The notes beneath the pieces are model-generated. The model was not told where the DNA came from. It was given only the letters and a program-made list of their open reading frames with translations, and ran no database searches. The position numbers were made by a program, and so were the translations under genes. Below, one piece after another: positions 17,543 through 26,000 of a DNA stretch of 64,000 bases (its first letter is position 1; each line of letters begins with the position of its first letter). The stretch spans positions 5,952,001 to 6,016,000 of the forward strand of contig NZ_CP073318.1 in assembly GCF_018263855.1 (NCBI RefSeq), read 5' to 3'. The stretch is from Kutzneria sp. CA-103260 (GTDB lineage Bacteria > Actinomycetota > Actinomycetes > Mycobacteriales > Pseudonocardiaceae).

Positions 17543-19330
17543 ATGGCCCCGACGAAACGTCTGCTGGTTGCGCTGGGAGCCGTCCTTCTGCTGGTCAGCG
17601 GGGGTGTCACGCTACGGGTGCTTCAGCAGACCCAAAACACACCACCCGCCCCGAATTCGGAGATCAGGCGGGTGGACCGATTCACCAACCGTAACGTTCT
17701 CGTGCCGCAGCCAATCGACGGACCGACGACCCCATCCGACCTGCGGGTAACTTCCGAAGTCGGCGCACTGCGCGCCGACTGGGCCGATGCCGGTGCATCG
17801 GGGTACGAGGTGACCTGGCGCCACGGGGGCGAACTGGACCACACAATGCTGACCATACAGCCCGAAGTGTGGCTCGGTGGACTTCGGGCTGGCGTGTCCT
17901 ACTCGATCGAAGTGCGCGCCGTGGACGCTTACGGCAAGCGGTCCAACCCGGCGGAGACCACCGGGATGCCCTCGGCTACTCCCGACAACTCGTGGAAAAA
18001 GCCGTTGACCGGGCTGTTCGACGACTTCTCCGACGTCGCCACCCTGACCAGGCGCTGGCACCTGGCCGGCTACCAGGGCTGCGTCGACGCAGGCAGCGGC
18101 GGTGGCGGGCTCCTGATCGGCCTGGAATGCGGTGCCGATCAGGCAGTGTTACGGGCCCGATCGCGCATCGAACTCGCGTCGAATGGCGAATTGGGCCGAA
18201 TAGCCGTCGTGACCGACGCGGCTGGACCCGGCGGTCAGCTAACTGTCGATCTCAGTCCCGGTCCCGTCGACCGGGTCGGCCCCACCCTGCCGTCCGGCTC
18301 CGTGCAGATCGTCGTGGACGATCAGGGCGCCCGCGTGCTCGCCGCCGACGACGTGCCGCGGGTGCCCGGCACCCATCCCGCCGTGGCCGTGCCTCGCGGC
18401 GTCGGCGTGCCACACCTGTTCGAGGTCGTGCTCCGCGCCGACGGCATCACCGTGCTCGAGGACGGGCAGGAGATCGGGTTCGGCGGCGTCGTGCCGTCTT
18501 GGACGTCCGCGTACGTGCTGTACGGCTTCCAGGGTCCGGCCGGGCTCAAATCCCGGGTGTTCGTCGACGCCGCCGGCTTCTCCGGTCCCCCGTCGCCCGC
18601 CTCGCCGGTCAGCGAGGTGTCGCTCGTGCCCGCCACCGTGCGGGCCCTGGGCCCCGCCGACCTCGCCCCCGGCATCGGCATCTCCCGCAAGCCGCTCATC
18701 GGCGCCGCGTCCGCCCGGTACGTCGCCACCGTGCGGGCCGACTCCGCCGACCTCGACCCCGCCGGCCTGTCCGTGCAACTCGGCGCTTCGCGCTACCCCG
18801 TGGTCCAGGCCGTCCCCGGTCCTGTGCCCGCCGGCTCCGTCACCACCGTCTACGCCGACCTGCCGGTTTCCTTGTTCGGCGCCGACGGGCCCGATCAGCT
18901 CAGTCCGTACGTGCTGCGGTCGGATCGGGGGCAGGCCACCATTCTCGAGAGCTACCTGGAGATCCACTCCACCGGCACTCCCCCGGGCTTCGCCGGCGCC
19001 GCCCTCCAGGCCGCCCCGCCCGTGTCGCAGGTGCCGCTGGTCAAGGTCGACTCCAGCCAGGACGGCGGTCGGCTCGTGCTCGACGTGACCCTCGACGGCC
19101 GCTACTCCCGGGAAGTCACCGGCGTCGCCGGCTTCGAGGTGTGGCTCGACGGGCAGCTCGCCGCCGGGCAGCCCACCGACACCAACGGGCCCGGCCTCGG
19201 CGGCCGCTACACCGTCGTGTTCTCCGCCGGCAGCCTCAGCCCCGGCAAACACACCGTCGACGTGCGGGAATACCCCGTCGACGGCTCGTTGGCGCCCGTC
19301 TCGACCCTCAAGGACGTCACCGTCACTTGA
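17543..19330 (+). CDS. secreted or membrane-anchored fibronectin type III domain protein
   Basis: A 595-aa protein with a hydrophobic N-terminus ('LLVALGAVLLLVSGGVTLRV') that should act as signal or anchor. A fibronectin type III module spans about residues 60-145 ('PTTPSDLRVTSEVGALRADW', 'GLRAGVSYSIEVRAVDAYGK'). The remaining 430 residues are beta-rich, with laminin G/concanavalin-like features, and I do not recognise an enzyme. A TTA codon occurs near 18147. The 3' end overlaps the 3' end of the convergent response regulator gene by 8 nt. The extracellular role is unknown. Confidence 0.75.
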   Translation: MAPTKRLLVALGAVLLLVSGGVTLRVLQQTQNTPPAPNSEIRRVDRFTNRNVLVPQPIDGPTTPSDLRVTSEVGALRADWADAGASGYEVTWRHGGELDHTMLTIQPEVWLGGLRAGVSYSIEVRAVDAYGKRSNPAETTGMPSATPDNSWKKPLTGLFDDFSDVATLTRRWHLAGYQGCVDAGSGGGGLLIGLECGADQAVLRARSRIELASNGELGRIAVVTDAAGPGGQLTVDLSPGPVDRVGPTLPSGSVQIVVDDQGARVLAADDVPRVPGTHPAVAVPRGVGVPHLFEVVLRADGITVLEDGQEIGFGGVVPSWTSAYVLYGFQGPAGLKSRVFVDAAGFSGPPSPASPVSEVSLVPATVRALGPADLAPGIGISRKPLIGAASARYVATVRADSADLDPAGLSVQLGASRYPVVQAVPGPVPAGSVTTVYADLPVSLFGADGPDQLSPYVLRSDRGQATILESYLEIHSTGTPPGFAGAALQAAPPVSQVPLVKVDSSQDGGRLVLDVTLDGRYSREVTGVAGFEVWLDGQLAAGQPTDTNGPGLGGRYTVVFSAGSLSPGKHTVDVREYPVDGSLAPVSTLKDVTVT

Positions 19331-19934
19331 TGCCGTCGACCACTGCCTCCGCCACGGCCTTCATCGTCGTGCGGCGGTCCATCGCCGTGCGCTGGATCCA
19401 GCGGAACGCCTCCGGCTCGGTCATGCCCTGGGCGCTCATCAGCAGGCCCTTGGCCCGCTCGATCACCTTGCGGGTCTCCAGCCGGTCCGTCAGGCTCGCG
19501 ACCTCGTTCTCCAGGGCCGCCAGCTCCGAGAAGCGGCTCATCGCCAGCTCCACCGCCGGCACCAGATCCCGCTTCGCGAACGGCTTCACCAGGTAGGCCA
19601 TCGCCCCCGCGTCCCGGGCCCGCTCCACCAGATCCCGCTGGCTGAACGCCGTCAGGATCACCACCGGCGCGATCCGCTCCTTGGCGATCACCGACGCCGC
19701 CTCGATGCCGTCCATCTTCGGCATCTTCACATCCAGAATCACCAGATCGGGGCGCAGCTCCCCGGCGAGGCGCACCGCCTCCTCACCGTCACCCGCCTCC
19801 CCGACCACCTGGTAGCCCTCCTCGCGGAGCATCTCCACCAGATCGAGCCGGATCAGCGCCTCGTCCTCCGCGACGAGCACCCGACGCTGCGGGGCAGTTG
19901 CCTGCGTCTGGGCCTCGGCAGCCGGCTGGGTCAC
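19323..19934 (-). CDS. pdtaR: ANTAR-domain response regulator, PdtaR-type
   Basis: A 203-aa protein. The receiver domain (about residues 18-135) has the acidic pair in 'VLVAEDEALIRLDLVEML', the phospho-acceptor Asp in 'LVILDVKMPKMDGIEAA' and the Lys in 'YLVKPFAKRDL'. The C-terminal ANTAR RNA-binding domain follows ('LETRKVIERAKGLLMSAQGM', then 'AFRWIQRTAM'). ANTAR regulators bind paired RNA hairpins and act as antiterminators. The closest familiar relative is mycobacterial PdtaR (Rv1626), partner of the PdtaS kinase. A tRNA is the next feature upstream. Confidence 0.9.
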   Translation of the reverse strand: MTQPAAEAQTQATAPQRRVLVAEDEALIRLDLVEMLREEGYQVVGEAGDGEEAVRLAGELRPDLVILDVKMPKMDGIEAASVIAKERIAPVVILTAFSQRDLVERARDAGAMAYLVKPFAKRDLVPAVELAMSRFSELAALENEVASLTDRLETRKVIERAKGLLMSAQGMTEPEAFRWIQRTAMDRRTTMKAVAEAVVDGIK

Positions 19935-20100
19935 CGCGGTCCTCCTGTGCGATCGAGGAATCCACCCTGACGAGTGGACCGAAACCGCAGTTTACTCAGT
20001 GCGCCCACCCTCCACCCCCAGCCACGGCGTGATCAGCCCTACACCCCGGGGCCGCCTCCACCCCCCTCACCCCCGTCGCGTAGAGTGATCCCCTGCACGA

Positions 20101-20176
20101 GCCCCCGTAGCCCAACGGCAGAGGCAACGGATTCAAAACCCGTCCAGTGTCAGTTCGAATCTGACCGGGGGCACCA
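20101..20176 (+). tRNA. tRNA with anticodon CAA (Leu by anticodon) and a short variable arm
   Basis: A cloverleaf is readable by hand: acceptor GCCCCCG / CGGGGGC, D-arm GCC / GGC, anticodon arm ACGGA-TTCAAAA-CCCGT, five-base variable loop CCAGT, T-arm GTCAG-TTCGAAT-CTGAC, discriminator A, encoded CCA (20174-20176). The body is 73 nt. The anticodon CAA would read UUG (leucine), but bacterial leucine tRNAs normally have a long class II variable arm, which is absent. The anticodon stem also has an A.C mismatch next to the loop (positions 31 and 39). An integrase remnant follows at once, so its 3' end is a likely attachment site. Confidence 0.75.
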
Positions 20177-20259
20177 TCCCTGACCAGGGGAGACAGCCGA
20201 ATACAAGGATCACTAGTTGATCATTGGGTGCGACCCCGGGTGCGAGTAACCTTGGGGCT

Positions 20260-20950
20260 GTGAGTGCTGCGCGCAAGGATGGCCGCCAGCGCGGGGGAAT
20301 CGAGTAACGAGGCAACGCCCTCCGGATCTCCGTCTAGGCCGGTCTGAACCCCGTCACCGGCAGACATGTACCCCTGTGAACCGTTCAGGGAACCGACAAA
20401 GCGGCCCAGAAGCGCGCCGATAGGGTGCTTACCAAGCTGCTCGCCCAAGTCGACGCGCAACGCACCACACAATCGTCCGTGAACCTCTCCTACGCCATCA
20501 GCGAATGGATGCGCGTCAACGAGATCGAGGACACCACCCGCAACACCTACGTCGGCTACATCGACCGCACCATCGTGCCGGCACTCGGCTTGACGCCCAT
20601 CCGCAAAGTCAGCGCTCGTGTCTTGGCGGAGTTCTACGCGGACCTCCGCCGCTGCCGCGTTCGCTGTGACGGCAGGCCTTTCATCACGCACAAGACCACC
20701 GATCGCCATGACTGTGCCGAGAAGGAACGCAAGGCACACGTCTGCCGGCCGTTGGCGGCGGCCACCGTGCGCCAGATCCACACCATCATCAGCGGCACCA
20801 TGACCGCCGCCGTGCGTTGGGGCTGGACCGACACCAACCCCGCGAGCACCGCCAAGCAGCCAAAGAAGAAGCCACCCGAGCCAAAGCCGCCGTCATCGAG
20901 CGAAGCCGCGCGACTCATCAACGAAGCGCTCCGCGTAGACTACCAACAGG
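20260..20950 (+). pseudogene. decayed tyrosine-family site-specific integrase
   Basis: Starting at the GTG at 20260, one frame reads like the N-terminus of an actinophage/ICE integrase ('KDGRQRGGIE', 'RGNALRISV', 'AGLNPVTGRH', 'TDKAAQKRADRVLTKLLAQV'), interrupted by in-frame stops TAA at 20305, TAG at 20335 and TGA at 20377. It then continues open through the core-binding domain ('SYAISEWMRVNEIEDTTRNT', 'YVGYIDRTIVPALGLTPIRK'). Similarity fades after about 20930, and the catalytic domain with its R..HxxR..Y residues is missing. Position directly after a tRNA is classical for such integrases. It should be inactive. Confidence 0.8.
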
Positions 20951-21146
20951 GCGGATGCTCGTATCTAGAGTCCGCCCTGTTGGCGCTGAGGACCACGCCG
21001 CAACTGCCGCATGTGCCGTCGTATTACTCAAGGCGGACGGACAAGATTCGTTCGTCTACTGGTGCGGGCCACAGAAGGTCACCCGGGCTCATCGCCACGT
21101 GCGCCATCGATGCACATGATCCTGGAGACCGCCGCAGCCGTACGCC

Positions 21147-21737
21147 TCAGGGGCTGATTGCGCTGAACGGCTTGGCTGCCTCCTCGACCTTGACGTAGTG
21201 GGCTTCCCAGTAGTCGGCTCCGCGGTCGAGGTACTTCGCGGTCGCCAGGTCCGTCCCCACTGCGCCGTCCAGGGTCTCGCGCAGGATGTCCATGTGGCCG
21301 GCATGGCGGGTGGTCTCGGTGAGGACGTGCACCAAGATGTTGAACAGTTTGACGTCAGGGCGGGGCCAGTGCGCGACGTGACCAAGGGCGTCGACGGGCA
21401 GTCCGTTTATTGTTTCGTCCGAGTGCGCGCTCACGCGCAGATAGCGGTCGATAATCTCGTCACGAGACTCGCCCGCGGTAACCCACTTGTCCGCGTCCAG
21501 CTCGGCGTCGTCACCGTGACCGGGCACCGGTTCCGGGAACGGCCGGCCGAACACGTCGCCGAAGTATCGTGCCTCGGTCCTCGTCAGGTGTTTGACCAGC
21601 CCCAGCAGGTTCGTTCCGGTGGGCGTCAGCGGACGGCGCACGTCATACTCGCTGAGTCCGTCGAGTTTCCAGACAACCGCCTCCCTCGCCTCGCGGAGGT
21701 CACCGTGCAGGTATTCCTTTGCGAACTCATCGATCAT
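21147..21737 (-). CDS. DinB-family (DUF664-like) protein
   Basis: A 196-aa protein with the four-helix layout of DinB/YfiT proteins: 'AREAVVWKLDGLSEYDVRRP', then 'TPTGTNLLGLVKHLTRTEAR', and a late 'LVHVLTETTRHAGHMDILRE' supplying the metal-binding histidines. In actinobacteria this superfamily includes mycothiol-dependent transferases and isomerases acting in detoxification; the activity here is unassigned. It lies 51 nt downstream of the cluster P450 on the same strand and might be read through from that operon, but may equally belong to the flanking chromosome. Confidence 0.8.
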   Translation of the reverse strand: MIDEFAKEYLHGDLREAREAVVWKLDGLSEYDVRRPLTPTGTNLLGLVKHLTRTEARYFGDVFGRPFPEPVPGHGDDAELDADKWVTAGESRDEIIDRYLRVSAHSDETINGLPVDALGHVAHWPRPDVKLFNILVHVLTETTRHAGHMDILRETLDGAVGTDLATAKYLDRGADYWEAHYVKVEEAAKPFSAISP

Positions 21738-21788
21738 GGCTCCTAGTATCCCACTGCGTCCTGCGCGCCTTCGGACAGGGCAGTTCGG

Positions 21789-22994
21789 TCAGCTGCCCAC
21801 AAGACGCATCGGTGCGCTCGTGTAGCCGGAGACGGCGTTGGAATAGAGACGCGTCGGCGGTACGGGCACCTCGATCCTGGTCACCAGCTCCCGCATCGAA
21901 CTCAGCACCGCGCCAAGGTGCGCACGTCCCAGGAACGCGCCGAGGCACAGGTGCGGACCGAACCCGAAGGTGATGTGCCTGTTCGGTTTCCTGCCGAGGT
22001 CGAACACCGTGGCGTTCGGGAACGCGTCCTCGTCCATGTTGGCCGCCGCGTTCCACAGGGTGACGACGTCGTTGATGGCAACGGGCTGGCCGCCGATCAC
22101 GGCGTCGGCGACGACGTTCCGCCCGAAATGCATCGACGGAGTCGTCCACCGCAGGATCTCGTCGGTCGCCGTGTCGATCCCGGCCGCGCCCTCCTTCAGC
22201 GCTCGCCACTGCGCCGGGTGCTGCGCCAGCGCGAGCGCGCCGCCGACGGAGGTCATCCGGGTGGACTGGTCGGACAGGAGGAGGCTGTAGCAGTTGAGGA
22301 CGATCTCTTCTTCACTGAGCGGCTCCCCGCCGACCGTGCCGGTGACAAGTGTGCTGATTATGTCGTCGCCGGGCGCACGACGCCTTTGCGCGACCAGATC
22401 CGAGAAGTACATCAGGATCTCGTTGCGCACGACGATCTCGTCCAGTTCGCTGTCGTCCTCCTCGGCTCGTGCCAGCGCGAGCGTGTTCCAGCTCGCCAGC
22501 TGTTCACGGTCGCGGTCCGGCACGTCCATCAGATCGCCGATGATGTTGATCGAGATTTCATACGCGACCTCGGTGGCGAAATCGACCTCGCCCATCTCCA
22601 CCGCTTTCCCGACCACTCGGTGTGCTCGGCGTTTGACTTTGTCGAGCACCGGCGCGAGCGCCCTAGGAGTGAATGACTTCACCATCAGTCTACGGACAGC
22701 CCGATGACGCTCGCCGTCCACCACGGCCAGCATCTTTCCGCTGGCTGAGTCGTGGCCGCGCAACAGAGTGGACAGCACGTTCCCCTTGGTGGAGGTGAAA
22801 CGAAGGCCGTCCTGGTAGACCGCGTTCACATCGGCGTACTTCGCCACGACCCAGAACCCCGCCCGTGGGCATTTCGGCGGTTGCCACAGCACGCGCGGTC
22901 CACTGTGCAACCACCGCCAGATCTCGTGCAGATCGTGATCGTGGAAGAGCTTCGGGTCTGTCAGGTCCAAGTCAGCGATCTCGAGTGTTGCCAT
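21789..22994 (-). CDS. cytochrome P450 with atypical I-helix, last gene of left arm
   Basis: A 401-aa P450; the ATG at 22994 is chosen because GGAGG precedes it, and the longer upstream frame is rejected. The heme loop is 'FGFGPHLCLGAFLG' (Cys350) and the K-helix ExxR is E279-R282. The I-helix reads S241-D-Q-S-T-R246 where most P450s have AG-x-D-T-T, so the usual acid-alcohol pair is changed to Gln-Ser. P450s that hydroxylate carrier-bound amino acids in peptidyl-nucleoside pathways (NikQ in nikkomycin) offer a functional parallel; that parallel is an inference. It lies 52 nt after the C-A-T-C synthetase and should be co-transcribed. Confidence 0.88.
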   Translation of the reverse strand: MATLEIADLDLTDPKLFHDHDLHEIWRWLHSGPRVLWQPPKCPRAGFWVVAKYADVNAVYQDGLRFTSTKGNVLSTLLRGHDSASGKMLAVVDGERHRAVRRLMVKSFTPRALAPVLDKVKRRAHRVVGKAVEMGEVDFATEVAYEISINIIGDLMDVPDRDREQLASWNTLALARAEEDDSELDEIVVRNEILMYFSDLVAQRRRAPGDDIISTLVTGTVGGEPLSEEEIVLNCYSLLLSDQSTRMTSVGGALALAQHPAQWRALKEGAAGIDTATDEILRWTTPSMHFGRNVVADAVIGGQPVAINDVVTLWNAAANMDEDAFPNATVFDLGRKPNRHITFGFGPHLCLGAFLGRAHLGAVLSSMRELVTRIEVPVPPTRLYSNAVSGYTSAPMRLVGS

Positions 22995-23046
22995 TGGGGA
23001 ACCTCCGAACAAACGTTGCATGCAAGGCTTGTTGGCAGGAAGTCCT

Positions 23047-26000
23047 CTATCTGCCAGCCGCAACGTGAGTGGCGCCGAGGGGCAAGTCCGGCTGCGAGAC
23101 AACTCGCTCCAGGAGTGCCATCAGGCCGTCGGTGAACTCGTCGATCACCGACCTGTCGAACAGATCCGTCGCGTACTGGATCTTCCCGTGCAGGGATCCG
23201 CTCGCCAACTCCGCGAACCCGATGCTCAGGTCGAACATCGATGTCGACGCCGTGGTGTTTGCGAGCTCGTCGACGTCGAGGCCGGGCAACCCGGACCCGT
23301 GTCCACCGGTCTGCATGGTGATCATGATTTGGAACAGGGGGTGGTGCGAGCGGGAGCGGGCGGGCTTGAGCATGCGCACGAGGTGCTCGAACGGCAGGTC
23401 CTGGTTCTGGAACGCCAGGAGGTTGGCATCCTGGGTCCGGGCCAGGAGTTCCCGGAACGTGGGGTCACCCGATGTATCGGTGCGCAGCACGATCGTGTTG
23501 ACGAAGCAGCCGATCAGGTCGTCCAGCTGGGCATCGGGCCTGCCGGCGACGGCTGCACCCAGAACGATGTCCGATCCGGCTCCCAGCCGCGTCAGCAGTG
23601 CCGCCAGGGCCGCATGCAGCACCATGAACGGTGTCGCGTTCGCGGTCCGGGCGAGCGACCGGATCCGGTCGTACAGAGCAGGCTCGACGAGAAAGTCAGC
23701 CGACGCACCGCGTGCGCTGACGGTCTTCGGGCGGGAGCGGCCGCTCGGCAGGCTGACCACGTCGGGGACGCCGGTGAGAGTTCGCTGCCAGACCGCGGCC
23801 TGCTCGGCGACGACGCTGGTGGGATCGTCCTCCTGCCCTAGCACCTCGTGCTGCCACAAGGTGAAGTCGGCGTACTGCACGGGCAGCGGCACGAACTCCG
23901 GTGCCCGGCCCTGCGTTCGAGCGACGTAGGCGGTGGCCAGGTCCCGGCACAGCGGGGCGACCGACCAGCCATCGGCGACGATGTGGTGTGCCACCAACAG
24001 GAACGCGTGTTCGTCAGTCGCCAGCGACAGCACCTCCGCACGCACCAGCAGTTCGTTCGCCAGGTCGAACTCGTGCCGGCACACCTGGGACGTCCATTCG
24101 GCCAGATCACCAGGTTCGCCCTGCTCCCGTTCCAGGCGCACGGTCACTTCCTCAGCGGGAAGGATCCGCTGGAACGGCCGGCCGTTGACATCGGGGAACA
24201 CCGTGCGCAGGCTCTCGTGCCGCGCGACCAGATCGGTGAGTGCCGCTTCCAGCGCGTCCAGGTTCAGGTCGCCAGTGATCCGCCACTTGACCAGGGCGAG
24301 GTTGTACTGCGAGCTCGGTCCCTCGAGTTGATCGATGAACCACAGTCGCCGCTGTGCGAACGAGAGTGGCACGTGGTCCGGCCGCGGTGCGGGCGACAGA
24401 GCGACTCGCGCTGGTCCGTCCATCGTCTCGGCCGCCGCGGCCAGCGCCGCGACCGTCGGGTGCTCGAAAACCGTCCGGACGTTCAGTTCGACACCCAGCT
24501 CGGCGTGCACGCGCTTCAGCAAACGGATGACGAGCATGGAGTGCCCGCCCATGTCGAAGAAGTTGTTGTCGGCTCCGACCGACGGCACTCCGAGCACCTC
24601 GCCGAAGATCTGGCACAACGCCTTCTCCATCGGTGAGCGTGGTGGACGGCCACCGGCGCGCGCCAGTGCGGAGACGTCGGGAGCGGGCAAAGCCTGCCGG
24701 TCCAGTTTGCCGTTCGAGTTCAGCGGTAGCGCTTCAATCGCGACGAACGCGGACGGGACGACCGCCGCCGGAAGCAGTTGCGCCGCGTGCCGTCGCAGGT
24801 CGGCCGGTTCAGGCCGAGCGGACGTGGCGGGAACGACGTAGGAGACGAGCTGTTTGTCGCCTGAGCTGTTCTGGCGGAGGACCGTGGCCGCCTGGGCGAC
24901 CAGCGGATGCCCACGGAGCACGGAGTTGATCTCGCCCAGCTCGACGCGAATGCCGTTGATCTTGACCTGGTCGTCGGTGCGGCCGACGAACACGAGCTCG
25001 CCCTGGCGGTTCCACCGGACGACGTCACCCGTGCGGTACATCCGCTCTCCGGGGGCTCCGAACGGGTTGGCCACGAACCGTTCCGCGGTGAGACCGGGAC
25101 GGCGGATGTACCCGCGAGCCAGGCCCGCCCCCGCCAGGTAGAGCTCTCCGGCGACACCGACCGGGAGCGGCCGCAACCTCGCGTCGAGGACGTAGGTCTG
25201 GCAATTCCAGATCGGTTTCCCGATGGGCGCGACGGTCGGCCACAGATCGGGGTCGCCGGGCAGGGTCACCCCGGTGATCACATGGGTTTCGGACGGCCCG
25301 TAGTGGTTGAACACGGTGATCGCGGGTCGCTGCCGGTGGAACTCGCGCATGTGGCCGGTCAACTGGAACGGCTCGCCGCCCTGGATCACGGTGCGCAGCT
25401 GGTCCAGCCGGAGGTTCTGCTCGGTCGCCGCTTCGAGCGTGGCTCGTACCACGATGTCAGGGGCGAGAAACTCGTTGATGTTCCGTTGTTCCAGCCACCT
25501 GGCCAACGCGTTCGGGTCACGCCTGATGTCCTCTGACGGCACCACCACGGTTTGCCCGGTGAACAGCGCGGCGAGGATCTCCTGCTCGAACGCGTCGAAA
25601 CTGATGGCGCTGAACTGCGACACCCTGGTTCCCGGCGCCGCGCCCATCGTCGCCATCTGCCAGGTCAGGAGGTTGATCAGCACCCTGGCCGTGACGACAA
25701 CGCCCTTGGGGCGCCCGGTCGATCCCGACGTGTACACGACGTAGGCCGGAGAATCCGGCTCGAGCGGGGCCGGCCTGTCACTCGCGCCGGGGTCGGTTTC
25801 GGGACAGTCCGCGAGTGCCGCGGTGACATCCCGCCCGTCCAGGATCAGTGGCCGGCGATCCCCCAGATCGAGGTCCGGCGTCGCGGTCGTCAGGACGAGG
25901 GCGGGATCGGCGTCGTCGAGGATGTAGGAGATCCGATCCGCGGGGTAGTCGGGGTCGATGGGCAGGAAGGTCGCGCCCGCCTTCAGCACCGCCAGCATCG

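Noticed and set aside
20817..21119. 100-codon frame overlapping the integrase remnant
   Set aside because: It overlaps the remnant in another frame, shows no clear similarity to an integrase catalytic domain, and may be decayed DNA of unknown origin.
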